Assembly: GCA_937894535.1 (NCBI GenBank)
Contig: CALBHI010000123.1
Span: forward strand, 1-15,282
Reading direction: 5' to 3'
DNA: 15,282 nucleotides
Origin: an uncultured Verrucomicrobiota bacterium
GTDB lineage: Bacteria > Verrucomicrobiota > Kiritimatiellia > CAIVKH01
Shown: in pieces, positions 13,957-15,282 of the stretch
Numbering within the stretch: the first letter of the stretch is position 1
Layout of the letters: every line of letters begins with the position of its first letter
Program-made: the position numbers and the translations under genes
Notes under the pieces: model-generated
Databases searched by the model: none
What the model saw: the letters and a program-made list of their open reading frames with translations, nothing else
Told to the model about the DNA's origin: nothing

Positions 13957-14117
13957 GAATGCCCCGCAACACAGGCTCATCTCGCGGTGATGCAGGAGAC
14001 ATTCTGCCGGCGGCATCATCGCCGCGGATTTCCGTCGCCCGCCCGACACCCGGGTTAGCCTTGTAACACCCCAAGCTTACCGGACCAGCGATGAAAGTCC
14101 AGTCGCGGCATCACGCC

Positions 14118-14906
14118 TCAGGTGGCCAACAACCCCTTGTCAAAGCCGCGGAACCGGCGCAAGGCCAAGCCCATCAGCGCCACAAAACCGAGCAGGTTCA
14201 CCGTGTTCGGCTCGGGAACCGCGGAGGGGCCGCCACCACCGCCACCACCGCCTTCGGAGGTGTTCCCCAGCAGCGTGAGGTCGTCCACGTAGAACTGCTG
14301 CGCCGACGTGCCGTTGCGGCTCCACGTGATGTCCATGTAGGTCATCCCCGACAGCGCGTTCGGAATCGACGAACCCGAACCGATCCACCCGCTGGAAAAG
14401 TTCAGCCAGATGTCGTTCCATCCACCCCCGCTGACCTGGCTCAACGCGTTGTACAGGTACGTATCCACCCCGTTCCCGATGGTGATGATGAAGTCCGCCG
14501 GCACCACGCTCGCATAGAACGCGAAGCCCAGCGAATAACTCGCGTACCCCGGATACGTCGTCGCGTAATCGGTCAGGAACCCCGCATCGGTGATCCGCAA
14601 GGTCCCCGTTTCCGGCGAGGGGACCCCCTGCGCGGCGAAGCTGCCCTGGAACGAACCCGCGCCGCTCGGCGATCCGCCGCCGATCCCGTCCGCCGAGGCG
14701 TCCATGTCCTCCGTGGTGTTCCCGAAGCCGCCGGTGTAGCCGCTCGCTCCGCTGAAGCTGCTGCCCCCCAGCACCGAGTAGCTACCGCCGGGGTTGCTGT
14801 TGAAGAGTTCCTGGTTCAACACATCCACCACTGCCCATGCCGGCGCGGACACCAACGCCCACGCGCACCACAACCCCAAACCTGCTCGTATGTTCTTCAT
14901 GTTCAT
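14118..14906 (-). CDS. PEP-CTERM sorted surface protein
   Basis: The product is 262 aa. AGGA lies six bases before the ATG at 14904-14906, and the signal peptide ends A-P-A-W-A at residue 25. A Gly/Ser/Asn-rich beta domain follows (about 26-212), with Q-Q-F-Y-V-D-D-L-T-L at 203-212, then an eight-residue Gly run (219-226). The end is a textbook PEP-CTERM signal: A-V-P-E-P (229-233), a hydrophobic segment L-L-G-F-V-A-L-M-G-L-A-L (238-249), and a basic R-R-F-R. Such proteins are processed by an exosortase, often for export with exopolysaccharide; no exosortase gene is in the window. About ten further residues (G-F-D-K-G-L-L-A-T) follow the basic cluster, longer than the usual tail. The gene starts 13 bp after the previous stop, so the two are probably cotranscribed. 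Confidence 0.88.
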   Translation of the reverse strand: MNMKNIRAGLGLWCAWALVSAPAWAVVDVLNQELFNSNPGGSYSVLGGSSFSGASGYTGGFGNTTEDMDASADGIGGGSPSGAGSFQGSFAAQGVPSPETGTLRITDAGFLTDYATTYPGYASYSLGFAFYASVVPADFIITIGNGVDTYLYNALSQVSGGGWNDIWLNFSSGWIGSGSSIPNALSGMTYMDITWSRNGTSAQQFYVDDLTLLGNTSEGGGGGGGGPSAVPEPNTVNLLGFVALMGLALRRFRGFDKGLLAT

Positions 14907-14919
14907 GATGGATCCTGTC

Positions 14920-15282
14920 CTAGAAGCTGATGTTCATGTTGCTGCCGCGCCGCTGGTAGTACACCGCGGCTCCCGGCGGGAAGGTGAAGTTCGGCGCGGC
15001 CAGCGTCGACGCATCGCGCCAGGTCCCGTCGCCGGCCCGGAACACGCGGCGGAACACTCCGCCGCCGATGTCGATGGCGATCACGTCGGCGGAATTCTGG
15101 TTCCAGTTCGCCGTCGGCGGCGTGCTGTATACCGCGCTGTTACCGTTCGGGAAGGTTTGCGCGAAGGTGCGCGTCTTGCCCTGCGACAGGCCGAGGATGT
15201 TCCAGCGGCCGCCTGCGGCGCCGTTGACGGTGATCGTGGTGTTTCCGCTGTTGCCCACCGGACCGGAGAAGCGCGGCGCGTA
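14920..15282 (-). CDS. C-terminal part of an exported protein (5' end cut by window edge)
   Basis: The frame is open to the right edge; 120 residues are visible. Any start codon inside the window (for example the GTG at 15256-15258) would be internal, because the frame continues upstream as Y-A-P-R-F-S-G-P. The visible part is rich in Asn, Gly and Thr with beta character, and ends I-D-I-G-G-G-V-F-R-R-V-F-R-A-G-D-G-T-W ... F-P-P-G-A-A-V-Y-Y-Q-R-R-G. A closing pattern of 'Pro-Gly-x-(A/G)-x-(Y/F)-x-x-R-R-G' is one I associate with large secreted proteins in the Kiritimatiella/Verrucomicrobia group, but I cannot name a family. It lies directly upstream of the PEP-CTERM gene. Confidence 0.7.
   Translation of the reverse strand, partial: YAPRFSGPVGNSGNTTITVNGAAGGRWNILGLSQGKTRTFAQTFPNGNSAVYSTPPTANWNQNSADVIAIDIGGGVFRRVFRAGDGTWRDASTLAAPNFTFPPGAAVYYQRRGSNMNISF

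Noticed and set aside
14050..14065. A GGGTGTCGGG match on the minus strand in the spacer before the gene ending at 13159
   Set aside because: It contains only one and a half heptamers, so it cannot be told from chance in GC-rich sequence.
14221..14252. CCACCG/CCACCA triplet repeat in the PEP-CTERM gene
   Set aside because: It is the coding sequence of the Gly run before the sorting signal, a normal flexible linker, and its period of three cannot shift the frame.

Overview
This window looks like GC-rich chromosomal DNA from a Gram-negative bacterium, most likely of the Kiritimatiellota/Verrucomicrobiota (PVC) group. That placement is an inference. It rests on a complete type II secretion pseudopilin set, a PEP-CTERM surface protein, an outer-membrane beta-barrel protein with a terminal Phe, and a 'Y-T-x-x-x-S-T/S-N/S-L-x-x-x-W ... 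F/H-Y-x-x-R' C-terminal domain that I associate with secreted proteins of this group. There are no transposases, integrases, RNA genes or CRISPR arrays.

Layout. (1) 1-5313, minus strand: a type II secretion (gsp) operon read E-F-G-H-I-J, with gspJ running off the left edge. It is preceded by a good sigma70-type promoter (5363-5392). (2) 5314-6044: no credible gene. It holds a diverged tandem duplication of about 225-243 bp, stem-loops and GCGGATG repeats, and ends in a clear rho-independent terminator for the next gene. (3) 6045-9236, minus: a large secreted GH13 alpha-amylase with several CBM25-like starch-binding modules. (4) 9237-9634: a divergent regulatory region with palindromes and candidate promoters. 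(5) 9635-10288, plus: a small outer-membrane beta-barrel protein. (6) 10362-12505: two divergently transcribed, exported TPR-type proteins whose starts are only 38 bp apart. (7) 12534-15282, minus: four secreted proteins (an NTF2-like candidate, a verrucomicrobial-style surface protein, a PEP-CTERM protein and the C-terminus of another exported protein), arranged as two tightly spaced pairs.

How they may work together. The amylase carries a signal peptide and lies just upstream of the gsp operon on the same strand, much as pullulanase (pulA) lies next to its secretion genes in Klebsiella. A reasonable inference is that it is a substrate of this secretion system. It has its own terminator, and gspE has its own promoter, so they are separate transcription units.

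The most unusual signal is a set of G-rich tandem heptanucleotide repeats at gene boundaries of the gsp operon: GGGTGTC inside the gspI leader, CCGAAAC-type units at the gspH-gspI junction, and GGGTGAT plus a degenerate G-N-T-G-N-N-N array at the gspE-gspF junction. A short TGGTGCG array lies in the candidate promoter of the beta-barrel gene. The units differ in sequence but share the 7-bp period and G-rich form. The gspI array lies in coding sequence, where gain or loss of one unit would shift the frame. The gspF array occupies the place where a ribosome binding site should be.
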